Part shown: positions 1 to 7,206 of the stretch, in pieces
Layout: the number at the start of each line of letters is the position of its first letter
Position numbering within the stretch: position 1 is the stretch's first letter
DNA from: UBA1413 sp964461455
GTDB taxonomy: Bacteria > Bacteroidota > Bacteroidia > Bacteroidales > Prolixibacteraceae
Direction: 5' to 3'
Assembly: GCA_964461455.1 (NCBI GenBank)
Contig: CAYWUJ010000018.1
Span: 1 to 45,141 of the forward strand
Length of the DNA: 45,141 bases
The notes under the pieces: generated by a model
What the model was told of the DNA's origin: nothing
What the model saw: only the letters and a program-made list of their open reading frames with translations
The model's database searches: none
Translations under genes and position numbers: made by a program

Positions 1-1244
1 GGATCCTTTACTTCCCCAGGATCAAGAATAACCTGGAGGTGCAGAAGAACAAAATCCAGCTTTACAGCAACCAGGTGTTTGTTACCGATTCGGTTGAGGG
101 TATCGTTCCTGACTTTCTGACGCTCTTGCACGGGGTACTCGACTCACCTGACATTCCCCTGAATGTTTCGCGTTCCTATCTGCAGAGCGATTCCAATGTG
201 AAGAAGATCAGCTCCCATATCACCAAGAAGGTGGCCGACCGGCTTCAGCAGATTTTCAAGGATAAAAGGGAGGAGTTTGAAAAGAAATGGGACGATCTGA
301 AAATCTTCATAGAATATGGCATGCTTACCGATGAGAAATTCTTTGAGCGTGCCGAATCCTTCTTCCTCTTCAAAAATACCGAAGGGAAATATTTCACTCC
401 CGAAGAGTATGAAAAGTTAATCAAGGATAACCAGACCGATAAGGAGAAGAACCTGATTTACCTCTATACCAGTAATACCGAAGAACAGTACACCTTTGTG
501 GAAGCTGCCCGTTCGAAGGGCTATGATGTGCTGGTGATGGATGACATTCTGACCACACCCATGGCGAATAAGCTGGAGCAGAAATACAGCAGCAAGAGGT
601 TTGTTCGCGTCGATTCCGATGTCGTTGAACACCTGATCAGGAGAGCGGAAGATGCCACACCCGAGATGAGCTGGGAGGAAAAGCAGGAGCTTTCCCCGGT
701 GTTCCAGGGGGTGACCCCCGAGAATGGGGGCGTGAGCTACATCATCGATTTCAAGGATCTGGGAGAAACCGGAGCACCCATGGTGGTCACCCGCAACGAA
801 TGGATGCGCCGTATGAAGGATATGAGCCAGTTTCAGGGAGGTATGGGGTTTTACGGGGAAATGCCCGAGAGCCTCAACCTGGTAGTCAACACTGCCCACC
901 CGCTGGTGAAGAAGGTACTGGAGCAGAAGGATCTTGAAGTAGGTGAAGCCGTACGCAAGGTACAGCAGGAAATCATCACCGCCAAGGCGGTCATCGATAA
1001 CCTCGAGAAGAAGGGCAAGGGTAAAAAGGATGAAGAGATACCCTCGGAGGAGAAGGAGAAACTGGAGACCCTGCAGAAGGAGCTGTCGGGACTGGAAGAG
1101 AGCAAACGCAATACCCTGAAGGATTTCGGCAAGGGGAACAAACTGGCCAGACAGTTGGTTGACCTGGCCCTGCTGGCCAACGGATTGCTAAAGGGTGCCG
1201 ACCTTGACCGCTTTGTGAAAAGGAGCGTGGAACTGATCGGCTAA
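1..1244 (+). CDS. htpG: Molecular chaperone HtpG (Hsp90), 3' part
   Basis: Cytosolic Hsp90-family chaperone that refolds client proteins using ATP. Only the last ~414 codons are in the window; the reading frame is already open at base 3 and reads ILYFPRIKNNLEVQKNKIQL, so the GTG at 39 is internal and not a start. The segment covers the end of the middle domain (conserved VFVTDSVEGIVPDFLTLLHG and the block around SRSYLQSDSNVKKISSHITK) and the full C-terminal dimerisation domain, including a charged lysine/glutamate-rich stretch near its end. The N-terminal ATPase domain lies upstream of base 1. Bacteroidota HtpG proteins are about 680 aa, so roughly 260 residues are missing because of the window edge, not because of a mutation. 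A strong hairpin follows the stop. Confidence 0.96.
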   Translation, partial: ILYFPRIKNNLEVQKNKIQLYSNQVFVTDSVEGIVPDFLTLLHGVLDSPDIPLNVSRSYLQSDSNVKKISSHITKKVADRLQQIFKDKREEFEKKWDDLKIFIEYGMLTDEKFFERAESFFLFKNTEGKYFTPEEYEKLIKDNQTDKEKNLIYLYTSNTEEQYTFVEAARSKGYDVLVMDDILTTPMANKLEQKYSSKRFVRVDSDVVEHLIRRAEDATPEMSWEEKQELSPVFQGVTPENGGVSYIIDFKDLGETGAPMVVTRNEWMRRMKDMSQFQGGMGFYGEMPESLNLVVNTAHPLVKKVLEQKDLEVGEAVRKVQQEIITAKAVIDNLEKKGKGKKDEEIPSEEKEKLETLQKELSGLEESKRNTLKDFGKGNKLARQLVDLALLANGLLKGADLDRFVKRSVELIG

Positions 1245-1269
1245 AAGGAACAGCCGGGAGAGCAACGAA

Positions 1270-1302
1270 AAAGAGGTTGTCCGCATTGCGGGCAACCTCT
1301 TT
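1270..1302. terminator. Shared terminator between htpG and rpoD
   Basis: A 15-bp hairpin sits between two convergent genes. The arms are AAAGAGGTTG-T-CCGC (1270-1284) and GCGG-G-CAACCTCTTT (1288-1302), with one T/G wobble and a 3-nt loop (ATT). The A-rich left side and T-rich right side make it usable from both directions, for htpG on plus and rpoD on minus. Confidence 0.85.
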
Positions 1303-1343
1303 CCGTTTCTGAAGGGATATTCCCATTCCCTGCAGGAGAACGG

Positions 1344-2204
1344 TTATCCGAGGTACGTTTTCAGCAGCTTGCTGCGTGAAGCGTGACGGAGACGGCGGAT
1401 CGCCTTTTCCTTGATTTGCCTGACCCGTTCGCGGGTAAGGCCGAAGCGTTCCCCTATCTCTTCGAGGGTCATCTCCTGGCATCCTATGCCAAAGAAAAGC
1501 CTGACAATATCGCTTTCTCTTTCGGTGAGGGTGGTCAGTGCCCTGGAGATCTCCTTGGCCAGGGACTCCTGGATAAGGCTGCGGTCGGCATTGGGGGAGT
1601 CGCTGTTAACCAGCACATCGAGCAGACTGTTGTCTTCGCCGTCGACAAAGGGGGCGTCGACCGAAACATGGCGGCCCGACACACGCAGGGTGTCGGCGAC
1701 CTTGTCGGCAGGAAGGTCAAGGGTGTCGGCCAACTCCTCGGCCGAAGGCTTCCTCTCATGTTCCTGTTCGAATTTTGAAAAAGCCTTGTTTATCTTGTTC
1801 AGTGACCCTACCTGGTTGAGGGGAAGACGCACAATCCTCGACTGTTCGGCAAGAGCCTGCAGAATCGACTGACGGATCCACCACACCGCATAGGAGATGA
1901 ACTTGAAACCACGGGTTTCATCAAATTTCTCGGCAGCTTTGATCAGTCCCAGGTTCCCCTCATTGATCAGGTCGGGAAGGCTGAGACCCTGGTTCTGGTA
2001 CTGCTTGGCTACAGAAACCACAAACCGGAGGTTGGCACGGGTGAGCTTCTCAAGGGCTTCCTGGTCACCTTTTTTTATGCGTTGCGCCAGTTCAACTTCT
2101 TCCTCCACCGTGATCAGTTCTTCTTTTCCGATCTCCTGGAGATACTTGTCTAACGAGGCGCTTTCGCGGTTAGTAATTGATTTTGTGATCTTTAGCTGTC
2201 TCAT
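1344..2204 (-). CDS. rpoD: Primary RNA polymerase sigma factor (RpoD/SigA, Bacteroidetes type)
   Basis: Housekeeping sigma factor that directs RNA polymerase to the phylum's TTTG/TAnnTTTG promoters. The protein is 286 aa, the usual short Bacteroidota form without region 1.1. Region 1.2 is at about residues 17-45, region 2 at 53-120 (RANLRFVVSVAKQY, DLINEGNLGLIKAAEKFD, SYAVWWIRQ), region 3 at 130-205 and region 4 at 225-275 with the helix-turn-helix LEEIGERFGLTRERVRQIK. The start MRQLKITKSITNRES is the canonical one for the phylum, and no upstream in-frame alternative is needed. It lies downstream of the HtrA gene on the same strand but has its own -7 box 21 bases upstream, next to a perfect inverted repeat. 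Confidence 0.97.
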   Translation of the reverse strand: MRQLKITKSITNRESASLDKYLQEIGKEELITVEEEVELAQRIKKGDQEALEKLTRANLRFVVSVAKQYQNQGLSLPDLINEGNLGLIKAAEKFDETRGFKFISYAVWWIRQSILQALAEQSRIVRLPLNQVGSLNKINKAFSKFEQEHERKPSAEELADTLDLPADKVADTLRVSGRHVSVDAPFVDGEDNSLLDVLVNSDSPNADRSLIQESLAKEISRALTTLTERESDIVRLFFGIGCQEMTLEEIGERFGLTRERVRQIKEKAIRRLRHASRSKLLKTYLG

Positions 2205-2225
2205 AATTTATCTCAAAAAAACGTG

Positions 2226-2233
2226 CAAATATA
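2226..2233 (-). promoter_or_regulatory. -7 box of rpoD promoter (TATATTTG)
   Basis: On the minus strand these bases read TATATTTG, an exact match to the Bacteroidetes -7 consensus TAnnTTTG, ending 21 bases before the rpoD start codon. No clean TTTG -33 box is found at the normal 17-23 base spacing; the nearest TTTG is 25 bases away, inside the adjacent inverted repeat. Confidence 0.75.
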
Positions 2234-2236
2234 ACC

Positions 2237-2264
2237 CATTTGAGGGAAAGATTTCCCTCAAATG
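2237..2264. repeat. Perfect 13-bp inverted repeat upstream of rpoD
   Basis: CATTTGAGGGAAA (2237-2249) is followed after two bases (GA) by its exact reverse complement (2252-2264). The element covers the expected -12 to -40 region of the rpoD promoter and also lies 62 bases after the HtrA stop. It could be a DNA operator, or, with the centre unpaired as a loop, the terminator hairpin of the HtrA transcript. It is not followed by a T-run on the minus strand, which favours an operator or a processing structure. Confidence 0.8.
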
Positions 2265-2325
2265 TCAGTAATAGTGATTTATATTAAGAAATTATTGTTT
2301 GTATTACAGCAAGAGCCGGACCTGA

Positions 2326-3750
2326 TCAGTTTGCGGCGAAGACAAAGTACGCCAGTTCGCCATCAGGGTCAATCCCTTCAATCAGGATGCCTCCTCTTGC
2401 ATTTGTAATTACCCTTTTCAAATCACTTACATCATAAACTGGCTTTTTGTTCACATCGGTAACAACAAAGCCTTCAGGAACACCAGCTGATTTGAGTTTA
2501 CCGCTTCCCAGTTTTTTTATCCTGATGCCGCGGTCGATATTGAATTTCGATTTTTCACGGTCGCTCACGGTCTCAAATTCAGCGCCAAAGACGATATTGG
2601 AATCCTGTACAATTCCCGTTTCGCCTAGAGTGTTACGCAACTTAACGTTAAATTGTTTCTCTGCGTTATCTCTTTTTACGGTAATTTTCACCTCGTCGCC
2701 CGGACGGAACTGACTTACAGTCTCCTGCAGTTCGGCATTGGTGTTGACTTTTTTTCCCTGGATACTCAGGATAACATCGCCGCCACGGATGCCCGCTGCT
2801 TTGGCTCCTCCGTCATCGGTGACATTGGCCACGTAGACCCCTTCGATTTTATCGAGTTTATACTCTTCGGCGACCCGGGCATCGACGCCGACGATTTCGA
2901 CCCCCAGGAGGGCCCGCTGCACTTCCCCGTATTTTTTGAGGTCTTCAACAACTTTGCGCACGATGGTGGCCGGAATGGCAAAGGAGTATCCGGTATAACT
3001 TCCTGTGCGGGAGGCGATGGCGGTGTTGATGCCCACGAGTTCCCCGCGCTGGTTGACCAGCGCTCCCCCGCTGTTTCCGGGATTCACGGCGGCGTCGGTC
3101 TGGATGAACGACTCAATGCTGGAACGGTCTTCGCTGATGCCGATATTCCGGGCTTTGGCGCTGACGATTCCCGCAGTTACCGTCGAGGTGAGGTTAAAGG
3201 GATTTCCCACGGCCAGGACCCATTCTCCCAGTTTCAGGTTGTCGGAGTTGCCATAGCGCAGGAAGGGAAGCCCTTTTTCGTCGATTTTCAACACCGCCAG
3301 GTCAGTGGTGCGGTCGGCCCCGATCATCAGGGCATCGAATTCCCTCTTATCGTTAAGAACCACCCTGATTTTCTCGGCCCCCTGCACCACATGGTTGTTG
3401 GTGACGATATACCCGTCGGTGGAGATGATCACCCCCGAGCCGAAACCCTGGGCAATCTGCGGTTCCTGCCGGTACCCGAAGAAGTCAAGCCACGGATTTC
3501 CGCTCGACCATCCCCCGCGCACGCTCTGGGTCATGATGTGCACCACCGCATTGACGGTGTTCTCAGCAGCCATGGTCAGGTCGGGTAAATTTCCCTCTTC
3601 CCCCGGGAAGCTGGTGTACCTGACGGCCGGGGTTTCCCTGACCGTCACAATTTGGGGTTTCTCAAAATAGTTCGAATAAACAAAGACGGCCAGCAGCGAT
3701 GCTCCCAATAGCATCAGAAAAGTCCAGCCATATTTTTTTGCATTCTTCAT
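2326..3750 (-). CDS. htrA: HtrA/Deg family periplasmic serine protease (Do)
   Basis: Envelope stress protease and chaperone of the trypsin-like S1C family. Length is 474 aa. A single hydrophobic segment at residues 9-25 anchors or exports it. The catalytic triad is visible as His120 (IVTNNHVV), Asp150 (DRTTDLAVL) and Ser227 (NPGNSGGALV). PDZ 1 spans about 270-365 and a weaker PDZ 2 about 385-470. The start MKNAKKYGWTFLMLLG places a short basic N-terminus before the hydrophobic segment, as expected. A -7 box (3800-3807) lies 50 bases upstream, and the region up to 3938 is shared with the divergent dapF. Which branch (DegP, DegQ or DegS-like) cannot be decided from sequence alone; two PDZ domains argue against DegS. 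Confidence 0.95.
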   Translation of the reverse strand: MKNAKKYGWTFLMLLGASLLAVFVYSNYFEKPQIVTVRETPAVRYTSFPGEEGNLPDLTMAAENTVNAVVHIMTQSVRGGWSSGNPWLDFFGYRQEPQIAQGFGSGVIISTDGYIVTNNHVVQGAEKIRVVLNDKREFDALMIGADRTTDLAVLKIDEKGLPFLRYGNSDNLKLGEWVLAVGNPFNLTSTVTAGIVSAKARNIGISEDRSSIESFIQTDAAVNPGNSGGALVNQRGELVGINTAIASRTGSYTGYSFAIPATIVRKVVEDLKKYGEVQRALLGVEIVGVDARVAEEYKLDKIEGVYVANVTDDGGAKAAGIRGGDVILSIQGKKVNTNAELQETVSQFRPGDEVKITVKRDNAEKQFNVKLRNTLGETGIVQDSNIVFGAEFETVSDREKSKFNIDRGIRIKKLGSGKLKSAGVPEGFVVTDVNKKPVYDVSDLKRVITNARGGILIEGIDPDGELAYFVFAAN

Positions 3751-3799
3751 GGTGTTTTGCTTTATCGTTAAACATTGTTTTTAAGTCGTATATTAAACG

Positions 3800-3807
3800 C
3801 AAAAATA
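3800..3807 (-). promoter_or_regulatory. -7 box of HtrA gene (TATTTTTG)
   Basis: The minus strand reads TATTTTTG, matching TAnnTTTG, 50 bases before the HtrA start. No good -33 TTTG is seen at 17-23 bases upstream. Confidence 0.6.
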
Positions 3808-3904
3808 CTGCCACTGTTTTCGCGGGTTCTGGCGTAAACAGGGGATTTTACATATTTTAACAGCCAACCCGGCAAAATGTTAAAATTTGCCCTGCGATTT
3901 TGTG

Positions 3905-3912
3905 TATTTTTG
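3905..3912 (+). promoter_or_regulatory. -7 box of dapF promoter (TATTTTTG)
   Basis: TATTTTTG matches TAnnTTTG and ends 26 bases before the dapF ATG. A TTTG at 3886-3889 is only 15 bases upstream, shorter than the usual -33 spacing, so the upstream half of this promoter is uncertain. The divergent HtrA box lies about 100 bases away. Confidence 0.6.
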
Positions 3913-3938
3913 CCGTTAAAGCGTAAAAATTACTGATA

Positions 3939-4727
3939 ATGAGGTTGAAATTCTGTAAATACCATGGTGCCGGAAATGATTTTGTCCTTATTGACAACCG
4001 GGGGCTGACATTCGAAGCTGACAATATTTCACTGATTTCCTGGCTGTGCGACCGACGCTTTGGCATTGGTGCCGACGGACTGATGCTGTTGCAGGAGTTG
4101 CCGGGGTATGATTTTGAGATGCGCTATTTCAATTCCGACGGCCGGGAGGCCAGCATGTGCGGAAACGGTGGCCGTTGTATAGCGGCATTTGCCCGCAGGC
4201 TGGGAATCGGTGGACATAAGGTCACCTTCATGGCCGTGGATGGTGTTCACGAGGCCATTTTTGAGGAAGACGGCGACATCAGCCTCCGCATGTCGGATGT
4301 TTCGCAGGTGGAGGCCGAAGGCGATGAGTTTTTCCTCGACACGGGATCTCCCCATTTCGTTCGTTTTCTGGACTCTCTCGATGGCCTCGACGTGGTCAGG
4401 GAGGGGAAAGCCGTGCGTTACAGCAGCCGTTTCAGGGAGAAAGGCACCAATGTCAATTTCGTAAAACAGGAGGGAGATCATCTGACGGTCTATACTTATG
4501 AAAGGGGTGTGGAAGATGAGACTCTGGCCTGCGGAACGGGCATCACGGCTTCGGCGTTGGGTGCGGCCCTGCGTTCAGGGCTTACCGCAGGCCGCTTCGG
4601 GGTAACGGCCAAAGGAGGAAAACTGGCGGTTTCCTTTCGTAATAACGGTGAGAGATTCACCGACATATGGCTCCGTGGTCCGGCGGCTTTTGTCTTCGAA
4701 GGAAAAACGGAAGGCCCCGGCCGGTAG
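3939..4727 (+). CDS. dapF: Diaminopimelate epimerase
   Basis: Converts LL-diaminopimelate to the meso form used in peptidoglycan and for lysine synthesis; cytosolic and cofactor-free. The protein is 262 aa, the normal size. Both catalytic cysteines are present: Cys74 in ASMCGNGGRC and Cys198 in ETLACGTGITA, each in its pseudo-symmetric half. The N-terminal FCKYHGAGNDFVLID block is diagnostic and fixes the start. The gene is followed after 45 bases by a sensor kinase and its regulator on the same strand, which may be co-transcribed, but nothing links their functions. In many Bacteroidota dapF is followed by an aminotransferase gene (dapL), which is absent here. Confidence 0.97.
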   Translation: MRLKFCKYHGAGNDFVLIDNRGLTFEADNISLISWLCDRRFGIGADGLMLLQELPGYDFEMRYFNSDGREASMCGNGGRCIAAFARRLGIGGHKVTFMAVDGVHEAIFEEDGDISLRMSDVSQVEAEGDEFFLDTGSPHFVRFLDSLDGLDVVREGKAVRYSSRFREKGTNVNFVKQEGDHLTVYTYERGVEDETLACGTGITASALGAALRSGLTAGRFGVTAKGGKLAVSFRNNGERFTDIWLRGPAAFVFEGKTEGPGR

Positions 4728-4772
4728 GGCCTGCCGGAAAATGGAAGTCTTCAGAACTAAGAGGTTGATAAT

Positions 4773-5753
4773 ATGTACCTGAAAATTGCCCTGCTTCTCT
4801 CGGTGGCCATGCAGGTGGCCACAGCCCTGCTTGCCATCGGACTGATCAAGCGCACCCGTTTTAATATTTCATGGATCCTGATATCGGCAGCTTTTCTGAT
4901 GATGGCAGTCAGATTGGTCTATGAACTGCCCCAGGTGGTTGACGGCGTCATCGTGGAGAGCACCTTTGGGTTGGCCATCAGCTGGATGGGAGTGGCCATA
5001 TCTCTCTGTCTTCTGGTAGGAATTGCCTTTATCAATAAGATATTCAACAAGCTGCGTGATGCCGACAATTTGCGGAACGAGATGGACCGTAAGGTGCTTG
5101 AAGCCATCATCAAAACCGAAGAGGCTGAGAGGAAGAGGATTGCCAAAGAGCTGCATGACGGACTGGGGCCGCTTTTGTCCAATCTGAAGATGTCGATTTC
5201 GGCCCTTGATTGTACCGGGGACCATTCGCAGCAGGAGATGATATCGGGGATGAAGCAGGTGGCCAATGAGTCGATTGCGGCCGTCAGGGAAATTTCCAAT
5301 AACCTGAGTCCCCATGTTCTGGAAAATTTCGGGTTGCTGAGTGCCGTCAAGGCCTTTGCCGGGAAAATCGCCGAAAGCAAGGTGATTTCCATCGATATTG
5401 ACGGCAACATCGGAGAACGACGGTTTCATCCTAACGTGGAAATAGCCCTGTACAGGGTTTTGTGTGAACTGATCAACAACACGCTGATTCACAGTGGGGC
5501 GTCGGAGATCAGGATACGCCTCAGACAGGCAGGAGGGTATCTTTTCCTCCAATACGGCGATAATGGGAAAGGATTGCCTTCAGGAGCAGGCATCTCAGGA
5601 CATAAAGGAATGGGATTCGGTAATATAGAGTCAAGGCTGAAAGCCATTGACGGCAAAATGGAATTGTCGGATCACGGGGAACCCGGTTTTTCGGTGACCG
5701 TGACCTGTCAGGCCGCTAATTACAACACCAAAGACAGGGAGGAACACGCATGA
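4773..5753 (+). CDS. Two-component sensor histidine kinase (NarX/DesK-like, HisKA_3)
   Basis: Membrane sensor kinase of 326 aa. Three hydrophobic segments at about residues 3-24, 33-50 and 66-87 form a compact membrane part with almost no external sensor domain, so the signal is probably membrane-borne or cytosolic. The HisKA_3 dimerisation domain carries the phospho-acceptor His128 in ERKRIAKELHDGLGP. The ATPase domain shows the N box ELINNTLIHS (232-241), G1 DNGKG (263-267) and G2 GMGFGN (279-284). Its stop overlaps the start of the response regulator by four bases (ATGA), so the two are translationally coupled and almost certainly partners. The stimulus and target genes are not evident; the adjacent downstream Hdr-like cluster is a candidate target. 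Confidence 0.92.
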   Translation: MYLKIALLLSVAMQVATALLAIGLIKRTRFNISWILISAAFLMMAVRLVYELPQVVDGVIVESTFGLAISWMGVAISLCLLVGIAFINKIFNKLRDADNLRNEMDRKVLEAIIKTEEAERKRIAKELHDGLGPLLSNLKMSISALDCTGDHSQQEMISGMKQVANESIAAVREISNNLSPHVLENFGLLSAVKAFAGKIAESKVISIDIDGNIGERRFHPNVEIALYRVLCELINNTLIHSGASEIRIRLRQAGGYLFLQYGDNGKGLPSGAGISGHKGMGFGNIESRLKAIDGKMELSDHGEPGFSVTVTCQAANYNTKDREEHA

Positions 5754-6385
5754 AGAATGGGGAGATCACGCTTGCCGTTGTCGACGACCACAAGCTTTTC
5801 AGGGAGGGACTGGTCTCTCTTCTGCGGAAGAGCACCCATCGTTTCAGTATGTTATGGGAAGCCTGCAGTGGAACCGAGTTTCTGGAAAAACTGAAATCTG
5901 AGATTCCTGATGTCATTCTGATGGATATTTCCATGCCGGGGATGGATGGCATTGAGGCCACCACCAGGGCGATGGCCCTATACCCCGGCATCAGGATCAT
6001 TGCCCTATCGATGTTTGGTGAACAGGAGTACTACCTGAAAATGATCCAGGCCGGAGCCAAAGGGTTTTTGCGGAAGGATTCGGACATTGGTGAGGTCACG
6101 CGTACCATCATCAGGGTCGTGGAGGGGGAAAACTGCTTTTCGCAGGAGATGCTCTATTCCCTGGTGTCGCAGCCCCCGGTCATAAAGGATGAAATTCTCT
6201 CGGATCGGGAAATCCAGATCGTTGAGCTGATCTGTGCCGGACTTCCTGCCGGGGAAATCGCTGAGAAACTCTTCCTGAGCAAGCGCACCGTCGAAAAGCA
6301 CCGCGCCAACATTCTGGACAAGACCCGCTGCCGCAACACAGCCAAACTGGTGGCCTGGGCCATGAAGAACAATTACGTCAGGTAA
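5750..6385 (+). CDS. NarL/FixJ-family response regulator (LuxR-type HTH)
   Basis: DNA-binding partner of the preceding kinase, 211 aa. The receiver domain (residues 7-125) has the acidic pair Asp12/Asp13, the phospho-acceptor Asp59 in VILMDISMPGMDG and the conserved Lys109 in GFLRKDSD. The C-terminal domain (about 147-211) is a LuxR/GerE helix-turn-helix: LSDREIQIVELICAGLPAGE followed by LFLSKRTVEKHRANI. It shares an ATGA overlap with the kinase. No target operator could be recognised in the window. The next gene downstream, 153 bases away, begins the Hdr-like cluster with its own -7 box. Confidence 0.94.
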   Translation: MKNGEITLAVVDDHKLFREGLVSLLRKSTHRFSMLWEACSGTEFLEKLKSEIPDVILMDISMPGMDGIEATTRAMALYPGIRIIALSMFGEQEYYLKMIQAGAKGFLRKDSDIGEVTRTIIRVVEGENCFSQEMLYSLVSQPPVIKDEILSDREIQIVELICAGLPAGEIAEKLFLSKRTVEKHRANILDKTRCRNTAKLVAWAMKNNYVR

Positions 6386-6501
6386 AAGCGGCCATAAGCG
6401 CACCCTTACCCATGATTTTCAAAATTCTATGCTTTCAGTAAGTATTAGTACTTAGTTGAAAAATAGGATTTTTTACTCTTTTCCGGCAAGAAGGGGTGGA
6501 G

Positions 6502-6509
6502 TAGCTTTG
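6502..6509 (+). promoter_or_regulatory. -7 box of Hdr-like cluster (TAGCTTTG)
   Basis: TAGCTTTG matches TAnnTTTG and lies 29 bases before the first gene of the cluster; a weak -33-like TTTC is 18 bases upstream. A short perfect inverted repeat, TAAGTA and TACTTA around TTAG, lies at 6439-6454, in a suitable place for an activator or repressor site. Confidence 0.6.
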
Positions 6510-6538
6510 AAGTAACTAAACGGAATGATCTGAATTCT

Positions 6539-7153
6539 ATGAGTTACTATGAAATGCTGAAGGAAGATGTCAGGTTCAGGGATGGTCTGAAGGCTTGTAT
6601 CAGTTGTGGTGTATGCACCGCGATCTGTCCGGCCGCGGAATTCTTTGATTATGATCCCCGGAAAGTGATGATCATCGTGCAGAAGCACAGGGAGGAAGAG
6701 CTGGAGGCTCTGCTGCGCAGCGACACCATCTGGTGCTGCGGACAGTGTATGTCCTGCAAAACCCGCTGTCCACGCGATAACACCCCGGGAATGGTGATCC
6801 AGGCCCTGAGGAAAGTCTCGCAGGAAACCGGCCATTTCATTCACTCCAGGATGGGAAGACAGCAGATAATTGTTAAACGCACAGTGGGTGACAACATCCT
6901 GAAACTGGGGTATTGTGTCCACCCCGATACCCTGGAACCTGACAAACACCCCGAGCAGGGAACCGTGTGGGAGTGGGTGTATGAAAACCGTAAAGAGGTT
7001 TATGACCGCCTGGGGGCTTCGCTATACAGGGAAGGCGCCGGGGCTGTCAGGAAAATCGACGACCAGTCGATGGAGGAGTTACGGAGCATCTTCCGGGAAA
7101 CCGGGGGCGATAAGATGTTCAGGATGATCGAGTACTACAGTGAAGAAGAGTGA
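6539..7153 (+). CDS. HdrC-like iron-sulfur protein (two 4Fe-4S clusters)
   Basis: First gene of the Hdr-like cluster, 204 aa, soluble. Two 4Fe-4S motifs are seen: Cys20, 23, 26, 30 (CISCGVCTAICP) and Cys67, 70, 73, 77 (CGQCMSCKTRCP). The spacing and the flanking helices match HdrC, the subunit that wires flavin-bearing HdrA to catalytic HdrB. A C-terminal extension of about 110 residues after the second motif has no recognised domain; it is rich in charged residues and ends YYSEEE. Its role should be electron transfer between the HdrA-like and HdrB-like neighbours. The gene is 48 bases before the HdrB-like gene and probably in one transcript with it. Confidence 0.85.
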   Translation: MSYYEMLKEDVRFRDGLKACISCGVCTAICPAAEFFDYDPRKVMIIVQKHREEELEALLRSDTIWCCGQCMSCKTRCPRDNTPGMVIQALRKVSQETGHFIHSRMGRQQIIVKRTVGDNILKLGYCVHPDTLEPDKHPEQGTVWEWVYENRKEVYDRLGASLYREGAGAVRKIDDQSMEELRSIFRETGGDKMFRMIEYYSEEE

Positions 7154-7173
7154 CACCATCATTCTGTTGATGA

Positions 7174-7206
7174 GGCCGTTAAAAACGAACAACCTAATCA
7201 CATGAA
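7174..7206 (+). promoter_or_regulatory. 33-nt start-region element, copy 1 (before HdrB-like gene)
   Basis: This stretch, ending in the first five bases of the HdrB-like coding region, matches 43357-43389 before the E2 catalytic-domain gene at 28 of 33 positions without gaps. Shared blocks are GGCCGTTAAAAAC, AACAA and TCACATGAA. It has no Shine-Dalgarno sequence, as is usual in this phylum. It may be a translation-initiation or regulatory leader element. Confidence 0.5.

Noticed and set aside
417..899. Long minus-strand open frame inside htpG
   Set aside because: It lies antisense to a highly conserved protein and has no recognisable features; a frame shadow of GC-rich codons.
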